A stretch of DNA of 58,144 nucleotides from the NCBI GenBank assembly GCA_026398815.1, contig JAPLSA010000007.1, forward strand, positions 1 to 58,144. Reading direction: 5' to 3'. A program made the translations under genes and the position numbers. The stretch comes from Gammaproteobacteria bacterium. Its GTDB lineage: Bacteria > Pseudomonadota > Gammaproteobacteria > Nevskiales > Nevskiaceae. Numbering within the stretch: the first letter of the stretch is position 1; the number at the start of each line of letters is the position of its first letter. The notes beneath the pieces are model-generated. The model had not been told where the DNA came from. It did not search any database and worked only from the letters and a program-made list of their open reading frames with translations. This document shows positions 1 to 8,713 of the stretch, piece by piece.

Positions 1-140
1 ATGGCCGAAGACTGGCGGTATCGCTACAACCACCACCGACCACATCGCGCACTCGGGGGGTTGCCGCCTGTTCCGTACGCCTTGGCAATATCATCCACAA
101 CCTCTATCCCAGGCTGTCTCTGAAAAACGAGGACGCTTCA
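1..140 (+). mobile_element. 3' end of an IS3-type insertion sequence (transposase C-terminus)
   Basis: Frame 1 reads from the first base to a TGA at 121-123. It includes DWRYRYNHHRPHRALGG, the characteristic C-terminal integrase-core segment of IS3-family transposases (W..YN..RPH..LGG). The rest of the element lies outside the window. The end of the element is uncertain. A terminus near base 140, ending in TTCA, would fit because the following codons belong to an unrelated protein in the same frame. Only about 40 codons are visible, so subgroup and activity cannot be judged. Confidence 0.8.
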
Positions 141-234
141 CAAAGCCGTCGGCACCCGCCCCGGCAGCGTGTCGATCCTGACCAGTGTCAGCAACACCGC
201 CACCGAGGTGTCGCTGACCGGTACCGGCTACTAA
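141..234 (+). pseudogene. C-terminal remnant of a repeat-rich surface/choice-of-anchor protein
   Basis: About 30 codons in frame 1 end at TAA 232-234 and read ...PGSVSILTSVSN.ATEVSLTGTGY. The ending LTGTGY is typical of the ASH/HYDIN-like immunoglobulin-fold repeats found in choice-of-anchor D and similar secreted proteins. The fragment follows the transposase end directly in the same frame, so the insertion appears to have cut the host gene close to its 3' end. Only the last part of one repeat is visible; the rest lies left of the element, outside the window. A terminator follows 44 bases later, which supports this being the true gene end. Confidence 0.6.
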
Positions 235-277
235 GCCACTCGATCACGGCAGCGCTGCACGGCTGCCGAAACAACGA

Positions 278-311
278 AGCCCCCGGCGTCTTGTGATACC
301 GGGGGCTTTTT
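278..311 (+). terminator. Rho-independent terminator
   Basis: Perfect 9-bp arms AGCCCCCGG (278-286) and CCGGGGGCT (299-307) are followed by TTTT. It terminates the interrupted gene that ends at 234. Confidence 0.9.
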
Positions 312-640
312 GCCGGGGATGCTCGATCGCTGGCAACGCGAATCGCAATTGCAGGCCGAGGGCTGCCTGCACCTCTTCGAGCTTCAGGTCCTTCAGGACT
401 CTCGCTTCATCCCGCGTGGAGCGATACGTGACTGGAAGTGGCAGTGCGCCGAACAGTTCCAGCGTTCACGCCATTCCAGCGCGGCCTTCACGTCTTGAAG
501 CTTCTGCCCTTGCCCGCCCGCAAACCGCGTTCGGAATCAGGCACGTCAGCACGCTGCGCAGGCAATGGCGTGGACTTCGATGCCGCCGCAGCCTCGGCAA
601 CTTCCGCCATCTCGATCCCCGCGCTGTGGCCGCGATCGTC
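312..640. other. Gene-free stretch, no recognisable content
   Basis: I found no convincing gene on either strand. Short open frames run through it but none has a ribosome binding site or recognisable motifs. It separates the interrupted gene's terminator from the 3' end of the HxlR gene. Decayed coding sequence is possible given the neighbouring insertion sequence. Confidence 0.5.
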
Positions 641-1033
641 TCAAGCCAGGAAGCTGGCGGGCGGCTTCCAGGTGTTCGGCAGAAAACGGTGACCCCAGCG
701 CGCCGCTTCCTGAATCAGAGGGCGCAGGGATTGGCCTTTGGCGGTGAGCCGGTATTCGTAGCGAGGAGGCTTGGTTTCGTATTGCTGGGCCTCGATGAAC
801 TCACAGGTTTGCAGCCATTTCAGCCGCGTTGTGAGGATGCTGCTGGTGATGGCTTCCGGGCTCTGCATGAATTCGCCGAAGCGCTTTTTACCCAGGAGCA
901 GGTCGCGAATGATCAGCAGGCTCCACTTGTCGCCGATCAGGTCGAGGACCGACGAAATCGGGCAGTCCGACCGCCGGATGGCGGGATCGACATCACTGGC
1001 CGTCTTGCGCTTGGATTTCGGTGTCGCTTGCAT
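641..1033 (-). CDS. HxlR-family winged-helix transcriptional regulator
   Basis: 130 aa from the ATG at 1033; a TTG two codons upstream is also in frame. The protein has the HxlR signature: the CPISSVLDLIGDKWSLLIIRDL entry to the winged helix (residues about 25-45), the FGEF segment, and SILTTRLKWL in the recognition helix. Family members are small dimeric regulators, often thiol- or stress-responsive, controlling a divergent neighbour. Here the divergent neighbour is a DUF1993 gene starting at 1164, and a perfect palindrome sits between them at 1061-1077. A Cys in the N-terminal CPI motif is the usual redox-sensing position in HypR/QorR-type members. The ligand is unknown. Confidence 0.9.
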   Translation of the reverse strand: MQATPKSKRKTASDVDPAIRRSDCPISSVLDLIGDKWSLLIIRDLLLGKKRFGEFMQSPEAITSSILTTRLKWLQTCEFIEAQQYETKPPRYEYRLTAKGQSLRPLIQEAARWGHRFLPNTWKPPASFLA

Positions 1034-1060
1034 TTTCAAAGTCTATCGTGGGATAGTCAA

Positions 1061-1077
1061 ACTTGCATAATGCAAGT
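1061..1077. promoter_or_regulatory. Perfect palindrome, candidate HxlR operator
   Basis: ACTTGCATAATGCAAGT has two perfect 8-bp arms around one central base. It lies between the divergent HxlR and DUF1993 genes. A second, weaker inverted repeat (CTATC/GATAG) lies at 1043-1056. HxlR proteins typically bind such sites in the shared promoter. Confidence 0.65.
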
Positions 1078-1163
1078 AACTAGCCCCCTGCGACTCGAAT
1101 CGAAAAAACGGCAGGGCGGCCATCCGAAGTTTCCCCATTCTTTCAAGCCGGATCGACGCGATC

Positions 1164-1673
1164 ATGAATACTACAAACTTGGGCTCCTTCGTGGTGCCGA
1201 TCATTACCCGCGTGCTGACCAATCTTCGTGCAATCACCGAGAAAGGGGCGGCCCACGCCAAAGCGAAGAAGATCGATCCGGCGTCGCTGATCAATTTCCG
1301 CCTATATCCGGACATGCTGCCTTTCTCCAGCCAGATCCAGATTGCCAGCGATGCCTCGAAAGGCTGTCTGGCTCGTCTTGCCGGAATCGATGCGCCGCGG
1401 TTCGAGGACACCGAGAAGACGTTCGTCGAGCTGTCCGCGCGTATCGACAAGACCCTGGCGTTCGTGAGCTCGGTGACGCTCGATCAGCTCCAGGGCGCCG
1501 AACAACGCGCGATCGTGATCAAGACACCCTCCACCGAACTCAACTTCACGGGCCTGACCTACGTGCAGGGATTCGTCATCCCCAATCTGCTGTTCCACGC
1601 GACGACGGCCTACAACACCCTGCGTCACAACGGCGTCGAAATCGGCAAGATGGACTTTCTGGGCCGCTCCTGA
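1164..1673 (+). CDS. DUF1993 family protein
   Basis: 169 aa, soluble, no signal peptide. The sequence fits the DUF1993 family along its full length: the N-terminal helix with FVVPIITRVLTNL, the segment DPASLINFRLYPDMLPFSSQI near residues 38-60, and the C-terminal NLLFHATTAYNTLRHNGVEIGKMDFLG. The family has a DinB-like four-helix fold and no proven biochemical function. It diverges from an HxlR regulator with a palindrome between them, so it is probably the regulated target. The 84-nt gap to egtB suggests separate transcription from the ergothioneine genes, though readthrough is possible. Confidence 0.85.
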   Translation: MNTTNLGSFVVPIITRVLTNLRAITEKGAAHAKAKKIDPASLINFRLYPDMLPFSSQIQIASDASKGCLARLAGIDAPRFEDTEKTFVELSARIDKTLAFVSSVTLDQLQGAEQRAIVIKTPSTELNFTGLTYVQGFVIPNLLFHATTAYNTLRHNGVEIGKMDFLGRS

Positions 1674-1757
1674 TCCGGATCAGAATCGGGACAGCTCGGC
1701 CAAAGGCACGCAGTGCCGCGCCCGGTATACGAGCTTGACCCAAAGGAGGATTGGGGC

Positions 1758-3053
1758 ATGAGCGTGAAGCAGGCGTCCCTACCCAGCGTCGCGCAGCGGA
1801 TCAACCACGTCGCGCTGCTGTTCGATGCGGTGCGCCGCAGCAGCGTCCGGCTCGTAGCCGGGCTTTCCGATGCTGATGCCACGGTCCAGTCGATGCCCGA
1901 TGCCAGTCCGGCGAAATGGCATCTGGCACATACGACCTGGTTTTTCGAGGCGATGGTTCTAGTGCCTTCGCTGCCGGGCTATCGCGTGTTTGATGCACGC
2001 TTCCATCATCTGTTCAATTCCTATTACGAGACCTTGGGTGCACGCCATCCACGGCCGCGTCGCGGCATGCTTACCAGGCCTTCTCTGGATGATGTTCTCG
2101 CCTACCGCTGCCATGTTGATGACGCGCTCGCGCGCTTGCTGCGCGCGGATCCCGAGGTGTCTGCACTTGCGCTCGTGGAACTGGGTTGCCATCACGAGCA
2201 GCAACACCAGGAACTGCTGCTGACCGACCTGTTGCATCTGTTTGCCCAGAACCCGTTGCAACCTGCCTACAAGGCACCAGAGCCCTTGCCGGTGCAAAGC
2301 TCACCCATCAGCGACTCGATCGATCTGGCTTTCGCCGGTGGCCTACTGGAGTTTGGTCACGACGGTCAAGGCTTCGCCTTCGACTGCGAAGGGCCTCGAC
2401 ATCGCGTGTGGCTGGAGCCATTCCAGCTTGCGAATCGCCTAGTCACCAATGGAGAGTGGATGCAGTTCATGCACGATGGCGGCTATCGCGATCCGCTGCT
2501 CTGGCTGTCGGAAGGATGGGCGCGGATCAATGCCGACGGCTGGGCCACGCCGCTGTACTGGGAGCGCCGTGACGACGCCTGGTGGACGATGAGCCTGCGC
2601 GGCGCGCAACTGGTCGATGCGGCGGCGCCGGTCTGCCATGTCAGTTATTACGAGGCCGACGCGTTCGCGCGCTGGAGCGGGCGTCGCCTGCCGACCGAAT
2701 TCGAGTGGGAACACGCGGCGCGCGGCCTTGCGCCTGACGAAGGGCATTACGCCGATTCCGGCCGGCTGCGGCCGCGCGCAGCGGAAGCCTCTTATTCGTC
2801 ATCGTCGCCGCTGCAGCAGATGTTCGGCGACGTCTGGGAATGGACCGGCAGCGCGTTCACCGCCTATCCGCGCTTCAAGCCCGCAGAAGGTGCGGTGGGC
2901 GAATACAACGGCAAGTTCATGTCCGGACAGTACGTGCTGCGCGGCGGCTCCTGCGTGTCACCACCGAACCACCTGCGCCTGAGCTATCGCAACTTTTTCC
3001 CTCCCGAAGCCCGTTGGCAGTTCTCAGGCCTCCGGCTCGCCAAGGATGCCTAA
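1758..3053 (+). CDS. egtB: Ergothioneine biosynthesis protein EgtB (iron(II) sulfoxide synthase)
   Basis: 431 aa. The ATG at 1758 is preferred over upstream in-frame codons because AAAGGAGGA lies just before it. EgtB joins hercynine to a thiol donor (cysteine or gamma-glutamylcysteine) with O2, forming the sulfoxide intermediate. The N-terminal DinB-like domain carries the iron ligands: WHLAH (about 54-58) and the HHEQQHQE block (145-152). The C-terminal half is an FGE/sulfatase-modifying-like domain with VCHVSYYEADAFARW, RLPTEFEWEHAARG and the ending LRGGSC...LSYRNFFPPEARW.FSGLRLA. It overlaps egtD by 8 nt, so the two genes are translationally coupled. Confidence 0.96.
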   Translation: MSVKQASLPSVAQRINHVALLFDAVRRSSVRLVAGLSDADATVQSMPDASPAKWHLAHTTWFFEAMVLVPSLPGYRVFDARFHHLFNSYYETLGARHPRPRRGMLTRPSLDDVLAYRCHVDDALARLLRADPEVSALALVELGCHHEQQHQELLLTDLLHLFAQNPLQPAYKAPEPLPVQSSPISDSIDLAFAGGLLEFGHDGQGFAFDCEGPRHRVWLEPFQLANRLVTNGEWMQFMHDGGYRDPLLWLSEGWARINADGWATPLYWERRDDAWWTMSLRGAQLVDAAAPVCHVSYYEADAFARWSGRRLPTEFEWEHAARGLAPDEGHYADSGRLRPRAAEASYSSSSPLQQMFGDVWEWTGSAFTAYPRFKPAEGAVGEYNGKFMSGQYVLRGGSCVSPPNHLRLSYRNFFPPEARWQFSGLRLAKDA

Positions 3054-4008
3054 CGTGCTCGATACCGTTGATCCCCGCACCGTGCAGCGCGAGGCCTTCC
3101 TTCGCGACGTGCTCGCCGGACTGGCCAAGCCACGGAAGACGCTGCCCAGCCGCTGGCTTTATGACGACGCCGGCTGCGAGCTGTTTGAACAGATCACGCA
3201 GCTGGCCGAGTACTACCCGACGCGCACCGAAATTTCGATCCTGCGCGAGCACGTCGACGAGATGTCCTCGTTCTGCGGGCCGGGCGCCGTGGTCCTCGAA
3301 TACGGTGCCGGCGCGGCGATCAAGACCCAGATCCTGCTCGCTGCACTCAGAACGCCGGGCGCCTATGTGCCGATCGACATCGCCGGCGCGTTTCTGCTGA
3401 CGACGGCGGAGCGGCTGCGCCGGCGCTTCCCGCAACTGCTGGTCTGGCCGGTGACGGCCGACTTCACGGCTGCCTTCGAGATCCCGCGCGGTGTGCCGCA
3501 GCAGCGGCGCGTGGTCTTCTTTCCGGGCTCGACCATCGGCAATCTCGATGCGGCGGAAGCGCAGCAGTTCCTGCGACAGGCGCGGCGCCATGCCGGCAAG
3601 GGCGGCGCAGCGCTGATCGGGTTCGATCTTCGCAAGAGTCTGGAGGTGCTGCTGCCGGCTTACGACGATGCACTTGGCGTGACGGCTGCTTTCGATCTCA
3701 ACCTGCTGGCGCGCATCAATCGCGAGCTGGGCGGCAATTTCGATCTCGACGGATTCCGCCACGAGGCGCGCTGGAATGAATCCGAATCAGCAGTCGAGAT
3801 GCACCTTGTGAGCTTGCGCACGCAGCGGGCACGGATCGACGAGCAGCGTTTCGCGTTTGCCGCCGGCGAAACGATCCATACCGAGAGTTCGCGCAAATAC
3901 GAACTTGCGGATTTCGGCGTGATCGCGGCGCACGCCGGCTGGCGCATGACCCGGCAGTGGCAGGACGAGCAAGGCCACTTCGCGGTGGTTGGACTCGAAG
4001 TGAACTGA
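3046..4008 (+). CDS. egtD: L-histidine N-alpha-methyltransferase EgtD
   Basis: 320 aa SAM-dependent methyltransferase that converts histidine to hercynine, the first step of ergothioneine synthesis. Family hallmarks are present: LPSRWLYDDAGCELFEQIT.L.EYYPTRTE near the N-terminus, the SAM-binding LEYGAGAAIKTQ (about residues 84-95), VFFPGSTIGNL in the middle, and the C-terminal IHTESSRKY segment that contributes to the histidine site. The ATG lies inside the end of egtB with AAGG in front of it. Together with egtB this is the short two-gene pathway seen in many proteobacteria; no separate egtE lyase is in the window. Confidence 0.96.
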   Translation: MPNVLDTVDPRTVQREAFLRDVLAGLAKPRKTLPSRWLYDDAGCELFEQITQLAEYYPTRTEISILREHVDEMSSFCGPGAVVLEYGAGAAIKTQILLAALRTPGAYVPIDIAGAFLLTTAERLRRRFPQLLVWPVTADFTAAFEIPRGVPQQRRVVFFPGSTIGNLDAAEAQQFLRQARRHAGKGGAALIGFDLRKSLEVLLPAYDDALGVTAAFDLNLLARINRELGGNFDLDGFRHEARWNESESAVEMHLVSLRTQRARIDEQRFAFAAGETIHTESSRKYELADFGVIAAHAGWRMTRQWQDEQGHFAVVGLEVN

Positions 4009-4028
4009 GCGGATCGGAGATCGAAGCC

Positions 4029-4409
4029 GTGTCGCCAAGAATCCAGAAGCAGCCCGGTCCCGACCATCCGATCACGATCGAACCCTGCGCCGCCCGCATC
4101 GTCGCGAGGGTTGCAGGCTACACGATCGCTGACACGCGCCGCGCGCTGGTGCTGCGCGAAGCGAGCTATCCGCCGGTCTGGTACATCCCGCGCGAAGATG
4201 TCGATCTCGCATTGCTGGAGCGCAGTACGCTGTCGACCTATTGCCCCTACAAAGGGGACTGCAGCTACTACGGAATTATCGCCGGCGGCGTCAGATCCAA
4301 AGACGCGATATGGAGTTACGAGACCCCATACGTGGCCGTCGAATCAATCCGAGAGCACGTCGCGTTCTATCCGAATCGAGTCGACTTTCTCGGCGAAGTA
4401 GCGTTATAG
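4029..4409 (+). CDS. DUF427 domain protein
   Basis: 126 aa from GTG 4029, preceded by CGGAG at suitable spacing. An upstream ATG at 3957 would overlap egtD by 52 nt and adds unconserved sequence. The DUF427 signature is clear: VLREASYPPVWYIPREDVD, then STYCPYKGDCSYYGI, and an ending FYPNRVDFL. DUF427 proteins are small beta-rich proteins of unknown function, often beside stress or secondary-metabolism genes. It lies 20 nt after egtD on the same strand and is probably co-transcribed, which suggests a link to ergothioneine or redox physiology (inference). It converges with the RND permease gene, with 2 nt between the stop codons. Confidence 0.85.
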   Translation: MSPRIQKQPGPDHPITIEPCAARIVARVAGYTIADTRRALVLREASYPPVWYIPREDVDLALLERSTLSTYCPYKGDCSYYGIIAGGVRSKDAIWSYETPYVAVESIREHVAFYPNRVDFLGEVAL

Positions 4410-4411
4410 AA

Positions 4412-7400
4412 TTACGCGATCAGCGACGGGGTCACCGCTGCTTCGGCATCGGGCCGGATTCCGAACCAGATGGCATACAGCGGCGGCAGGAACAGCAGGG
4501 TCAGCACGGTGCCGCCGATGGTGCCGCCGATCAGGGTGAAGGCCAGCGAGCCCCAGAACGCCGAGAAGGTCAGCGGGATGAAGGCGAACACGGCGGCGAG
4601 CGCAGTGAGCAGCACCGGCCGCGAGCGCTGCACGGTGGCTTCGACGACGGCATCGAACGGCGTCATGCCATCGCGCTGGTTGTCCTCGATCTGGCCGATC
4701 AGGATCAGCGTGTTGCGCATGATGATGCCGGCCAGACCGATCAGGCCGATGATGGTGTTGAAGCCGAACGGCTGGTGGAACAGCAGGATCGCAGGCACCA
4801 CGCCGACGAGCCCGAGGGGTGCGGTCAGCAGCACCATGCCGAGCCCTGGCAGCGAGCGCACCTGGAAGATGATCACCACCATCAGCAGCACGAACATGAT
4901 CGGGAATACCTTGGCCAGCTCGACATTGGCCTTGGCGTCTTCCTCGAACGAGCCGGCGGTCTCGATGTGATAGCCCTGCGGCAGCTTGGCGACGATGGGT
5001 GCGATCTTGTCGATCACCAGCCGCGACACTTCCAGCGGCTGGTACTCCTCGCCGATGTCGCCGCGCACGGTGATCGTCGGCGTACGGTCGCGGCGCCGCA
5101 TGATCGGATTCTCGGCGCGCACCTCGGTGTGGCCGATCTGCGCCAGCGGCACGCGGCTCCCGCTCGCGGTGACCAGGGTGAAGGCTTCGAGCTTGGCCGG
5201 ATCGAGCCGATCCGGCCCGGCGCTGCGGGCGATCACGTCCACCGTGCGGATGTCCTCGCGGACCTGGGTCACCGGCACGCCGCCGAGCAGGAACTGCAGC
5301 TGCAGGCCGATGTCACGCGAGTTCAGGCCAATGGCCTGCAGGCGATCCTGGTCGAGCACGAAATGCACGGTCGGCACCCGCTCGCTCCAGTCGGTGTTGA
5401 CGGTCCTCAGCGACGGCATCGCCGCCATCGTCGCCCGCACCTCCTCGGCGATGCGGCGCACGGTCGCCTCGTCGGGCCCTTTGACGCGGAACGCGACCGG
5501 GAACGGCGACGGCGGCCCGAAGACGATCTGCGCGACTCGGATGCGCGCCTCTGGCACCAGGCCGTCGGCGGCAGCCTGTCTCATGCGCAGCTTCAGCGCT
5601 TCGCGGGCGGCCGGGTTCGCGGTCAGCACCACGACCTTGGCGAATGAAGGATCGGGAAGTTCCGGCGACAACGCCAGATAGAAGCGCGGGGCGCCCTGGC
5701 CGATGTAGGCAGTGACGATCTGCGCTTCCGGCTGATCGGCCAGCCAGGCCTCGACCTTCGCAGCGGCGGCACTGGTCGCCTCGATGCTCGTGCCTTCCGG
5801 CATCTGCACTTCGATCAGCACCTCGGGACGATCGGAAATCGGGAAGAACTGCTGCTTGGCCAGCCCGATGCCGAGCACCGACAGCACCAGCAGCGCCACC
5901 ACCACCAGCGCGGTCTTGCCCTTGTAGGTGATCAGGCGGATCAGCAGCGCGCGCAGCTGCCGGTAGCGTGGCGTGCCGTAGATGGCTTCATGGCCGCCTT
6001 CGGTACGCGGGATCGCCGGCAGCAGCTTGACGCCGAGATACGGCGTGAACACCACGGCGACGAACCAGGACGCCAGCAGCGCGAAGCTGACCACCCAGAA
6101 GATGTTGCCGGCGTACTCGCCGGCGCCGGACTTCGCGAAGCCGACCGGCATTAGGCCGATGGCCGTCAGCAGGGTGCCGGACAGCATCGGCGCGGCGGTG
6201 TGGCCCCAGGCGTGATTGGCTGCGGCGATGCGGTCCACGCCTTCTTCCATCTTCACGACCATCGCCTCGATGACGATGATCGCGTCGTCGACCAGCAGAC
6301 CCAGTGCCAGGATCAGCGCACCGAGCGTGACGCGGTCGAAGTCGCGGCCGGTGGCCAGCATGATCAGGAACACCGCCGACAGGGTCAGCGGCACGGCAGC
6401 GGCCACGACGAGGCCGACGCGGTAGCCCATGCTGATCAGGCAGATCGCGATCACCACCATCAGCGCGACCGCGAACTTGATCATGAACTCGTCGTAGGCC
6501 TCGCGGATGTTCACCGACTGGTCGGTGACCTTGGTCAAGCTGAGGCCCAGCGGCATCTCGGCCGAGATCGCCGCCACTTCGCGCTCCAGCGCCTTGCCGA
6601 GTGCAAGCCCGTCGTAGCGATCCTTCATCACCACGCCGAGGATCAGCGCCGGCTCCCCGCCGTTGCGGATCAGAAAGCTCGCCGGGTCCTCGTAGCCGTG
6701 CTTGACCTCGGCGATGTCGGACAGCCGCAGGCTGCGACCGTTGGCGGTGATCGGCGTGTTGCGGATGACATCGAGATCGTCGATCGCGCCATCCAGCCGG
6801 ATGAAGACCTGCGGTCCCTGGGTATCAATCGAGCCGGACGGCGTCAGCAGATTACGGTTGTTGAGCGCTTCGAACACCGCCGTTGGCGGAATCCCGAGCG
6901 TGGCGAGCCGCGGATAGGACAGTTCGACGTAGATACGCTCGGGGCGCTCGCCGGCGATCTGCACCTTCTTCACGCCTTCGACATGCAGCAGGCGCTGGCG
7001 CAGGCGCTCGGCCTCGCGCACCAGCAGGCGGTGCGGCTGGCCCTTGGACTTCAGCGCATACAGCGTGAACGTGACATCGCCGTACTCGTCGTTGATCAGC
7101 GGGCCGATCACGCCGCGCGGCAGCTTCAGCACTTCGTCGCCGAGCTTCTTGCGCGCCTGGTAGAACTCGCCGGGCACCTCCGGCGGCGGCGTGGAGTCTT
7201 TCAGGGTCACAACCATGAAGGCGAGCCCCGGCCGCGTGTAGCTCTCGACGCGGTCGTACCACTTCAGCTCCTGCATGCGCTTTTCGAGCGGATCAAGCAC
7301 CTGATCCTGCATCTCTTCGGCGGTGGCGCCCGGCCAGGCCAGCGCGACGGTCATGATCTTGATTGTGAAGCCGGGATCCTCGGCACGACCGAGCTTCACG

Positions 7401-7501
7401 AACGCGAAGCTGCCGGCGACGACGATGGCGATGGCGATGATCATGAACAGCGTCACCGCCCGCTCGCGGACCGCCCAGGCGGAAATGTTGAAGCCGGTCA
7501 T
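4412..7501 (-). CDS. RND efflux permease, inner-membrane pump (TriC/AcrB-like)
   Basis: 1029 aa, standard length for an RND drug/proton antiporter. It starts MTGFNISAWAVRERAVTLFMI with the first transmembrane helix at about 15-35. Large periplasmic loops follow TM1 and TM7. The intramembrane proton-relay segment LILALGLLVDDAIIVIEAM contains the paired aspartates typical of the family, and the second half repeats the layout (VLLTAPLGLVGVVPAI, IGLIGLAGIIMRNTLILI). The sequence resembles the TriC/MexK branch more than AcrB. Its start overlaps the adaptor gene by 4 nt (ATGA type), so the two are co-translated. Substrate unknown; a TetR repressor and paired operators control the cluster. Confidence 0.95.
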   Translation of the reverse strand: MTGFNISAWAVRERAVTLFMIIAIAIVVAGSFAFVKLGRAEDPGFTIKIMTVALAWPGATAEEMQDQVLDPLEKRMQELKWYDRVESYTRPGLAFMVVTLKDSTPPPEVPGEFYQARKKLGDEVLKLPRGVIGPLINDEYGDVTFTLYALKSKGQPHRLLVREAERLRQRLLHVEGVKKVQIAGERPERIYVELSYPRLATLGIPPTAVFEALNNRNLLTPSGSIDTQGPQVFIRLDGAIDDLDVIRNTPITANGRSLRLSDIAEVKHGYEDPASFLIRNGGEPALILGVVMKDRYDGLALGKALEREVAAISAEMPLGLSLTKVTDQSVNIREAYDEFMIKFAVALMVVIAICLISMGYRVGLVVAAAVPLTLSAVFLIMLATGRDFDRVTLGALILALGLLVDDAIIVIEAMVVKMEEGVDRIAAANHAWGHTAAPMLSGTLLTAIGLMPVGFAKSGAGEYAGNIFWVVSFALLASWFVAVVFTPYLGVKLLPAIPRTEGGHEAIYGTPRYRQLRALLIRLITYKGKTALVVVALLVLSVLGIGLAKQQFFPISDRPEVLIEVQMPEGTSIEATSAAAAKVEAWLADQPEAQIVTAYIGQGAPRFYLALSPELPDPSFAKVVVLTANPAAREALKLRMRQAAADGLVPEARIRVAQIVFGPPSPFPVAFRVKGPDEATVRRIAEEVRATMAAMPSLRTVNTDWSERVPTVHFVLDQDRLQAIGLNSRDIGLQLQFLLGGVPVTQVREDIRTVDVIARSAGPDRLDPAKLEAFTLVTASGSRVPLAQIGHTEVRAENPIMRRRDRTPTITVRGDIGEEYQPLEVSRLVIDKIAPIVAKLPQGYHIETAGSFEEDAKANVELAKVFPIMFVLLMVVIIFQVRSLPGLGMVLLTAPLGLVGVVPAILLFHQPFGFNTIIGLIGLAGIIMRNTLILIGQIEDNQRDGMTPFDAVVEATVQRSRPVLLTALAAVFAFIPLTFSAFWGSLAFTLIGGTIGGTVLTLLFLPPLYAIWFGIRPDAEAAVTPSLIA

Positions 7502-8625
7502 TTCGCGGTCACCGGCGCTGCCGAAGCCGAAGGTGCAGCGGCAACCGGCGTATCGGCGATCCGCACCCGGTCGCCGGCATGCAGCAGATGCGCGCCGAGT
7601 GCGACGAAGCGCTCGCCGCCGGCCAGTCCGGCGACCACGTTTGCGGTTTCGTCATCGAGGCTGGCGATGGTCACTGGCCGCCAGGCGACGACCGCCTGCT
7701 GATCGGCTACGCCATCGAGAACCCAGACACCGGGCCCCTGGCCGTGATCGGTGATCGAGCTCAGCGGCACCCGCGCCGCCACGGCGTCATGCGGATCGCG
7801 GAACTGCACGGTCACCGTCGCGCCAAGCGGTGCACGCGCGGCCGCGCCATCGAGCACGAAGCGCGCGGCATAGGTGCGCGTCGCGGGGTTGGCCGTTGCC
7901 GACAGCTGGCGCAGCCGCGCGGCAACCGGCGTCTGCTCGTCGCCGTAGAGCCGGGCCGTTGCCGCCGCGCCGATCGCCGGCCGCAGGGTTTCCGGCAGAT
8001 CGACCAGCGCCTCGCGGGCGCCGTCGCGGGCCAGCCGCACCACCGGCTGACCGGCCGCGACCACCTGACCCGGTTCGGCGAGCGTGTCGACGACCACGCC
8101 ATCGGCATCGGCCCGCAGCACCGAATACTCGGCGGCATTGCCGGCGACTTCGGCCTGCGCTTCGGCGGCTTTCAGCTCTGCAGCGGCGGCGAGTGCTGCG
8201 GTCTTCGACTGGGCATGGGTGAGCACCGAGATCGCGCCATGCTCGACCAGGCCGCGGTAGCGCAGCTCGTCGGCCGCGGTCTGCTCGGCGCGAGCCCGCG
8301 CGGCTTCGACGGCCGCCAGCCGCGCCGAACGGTCGAGCTGCAGGTCGGCGACATCGATCCGCATCAGCGGCTGGCCGCGCTTGACCATGTCGCCGCTGTC
8401 GACCAGGCGTTCGACAAGCTTGCCAGGCACCCGGAAGCCGAGATCGCTCTGCACGCGCGCCGTCACCACGCCGGTGAAGCGGCGTTCCGCGGCGCTCGGT
8501 GCGGCAATTTCGGCGATGCGGACTCTAGGGGGGAGTTGCCGGGGATCGGCCGGCTTTTCGTGGCAGCCGCCGAGCAGGATCAAGGTGGCCAGCGAAGCAG
8601 CGGCAGCGAGGGTGTCACGAGGCAT
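7498..8625 (-). CDS. RND efflux periplasmic adaptor, lipoprotein (HlyD/MFP family)
   Basis: About 375 aa from ATG 8625; a TTG at 8670 in the same frame is the alternative but would start very close to the operator at 8673-8698. A lipoprotein signal peptide ends in LLGGC, so the protein is anchored in the inner membrane facing the periplasm. Features follow the family: barrel-sandwich halves GKLVERLVDSGDMVKRGQPLMRID and GVVVDTLAEPGQVVAAGQPVVRL flank an alanine-rich helical hairpin (about residues 95-165), with a beta-barrel and membrane-proximal domain after it. It links the permease at 4412-7501 to the outer-membrane channel at 9425-10906. Confidence 0.94.
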   Translation of the reverse strand: MPRDTLAAAASLATLILLGGCHEKPADPRQLPPRVRIAEIAAPSAAERRFTGVVTARVQSDLGFRVPGKLVERLVDSGDMVKRGQPLMRIDVADLQLDRSARLAAVEAARARAEQTAADELRYRGLVEHGAISVLTHAQSKTAALAAAAELKAAEAQAEVAGNAAEYSVLRADADGVVVDTLAEPGQVVAAGQPVVRLARDGAREALVDLPETLRPAIGAAATARLYGDEQTPVAARLRQLSATANPATRTYAARFVLDGAAARAPLGATVTVQFRDPHDAVAARVPLSSITDHGQGPGVWVLDGVADQQAVVAWRPVTIASLDDETANVVAGLAGGERFVALGAHLLHAGDRVRIADTPVAAAPSASAAPVTAK

Positions 8626-8672
8626 CGGCACGGGCAGTCCCGGAAACAGGCGAGCCCGCAGTCTGACCAAAG

Positions 8673-8698
8673 AGTGACCATTTCGTCAAATGGTCACT
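8673..8698. promoter_or_regulatory. TetR operator 1 (adaptor/permease promoter)
   Basis: AGTGACCATTT (8673-8683) and AAATGGTCACT (8688-8698) are perfect inverted arms around CGTC. The core GTGACCA-N10-TGGTCAC also occurs at 9371-9394, on the other side of the TetR gene. The site is 47 nt upstream of the adaptor ATG. Confidence 0.85.
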
Positions 8699-8713
8699 AA
8701 CTCGGGCTGACAC

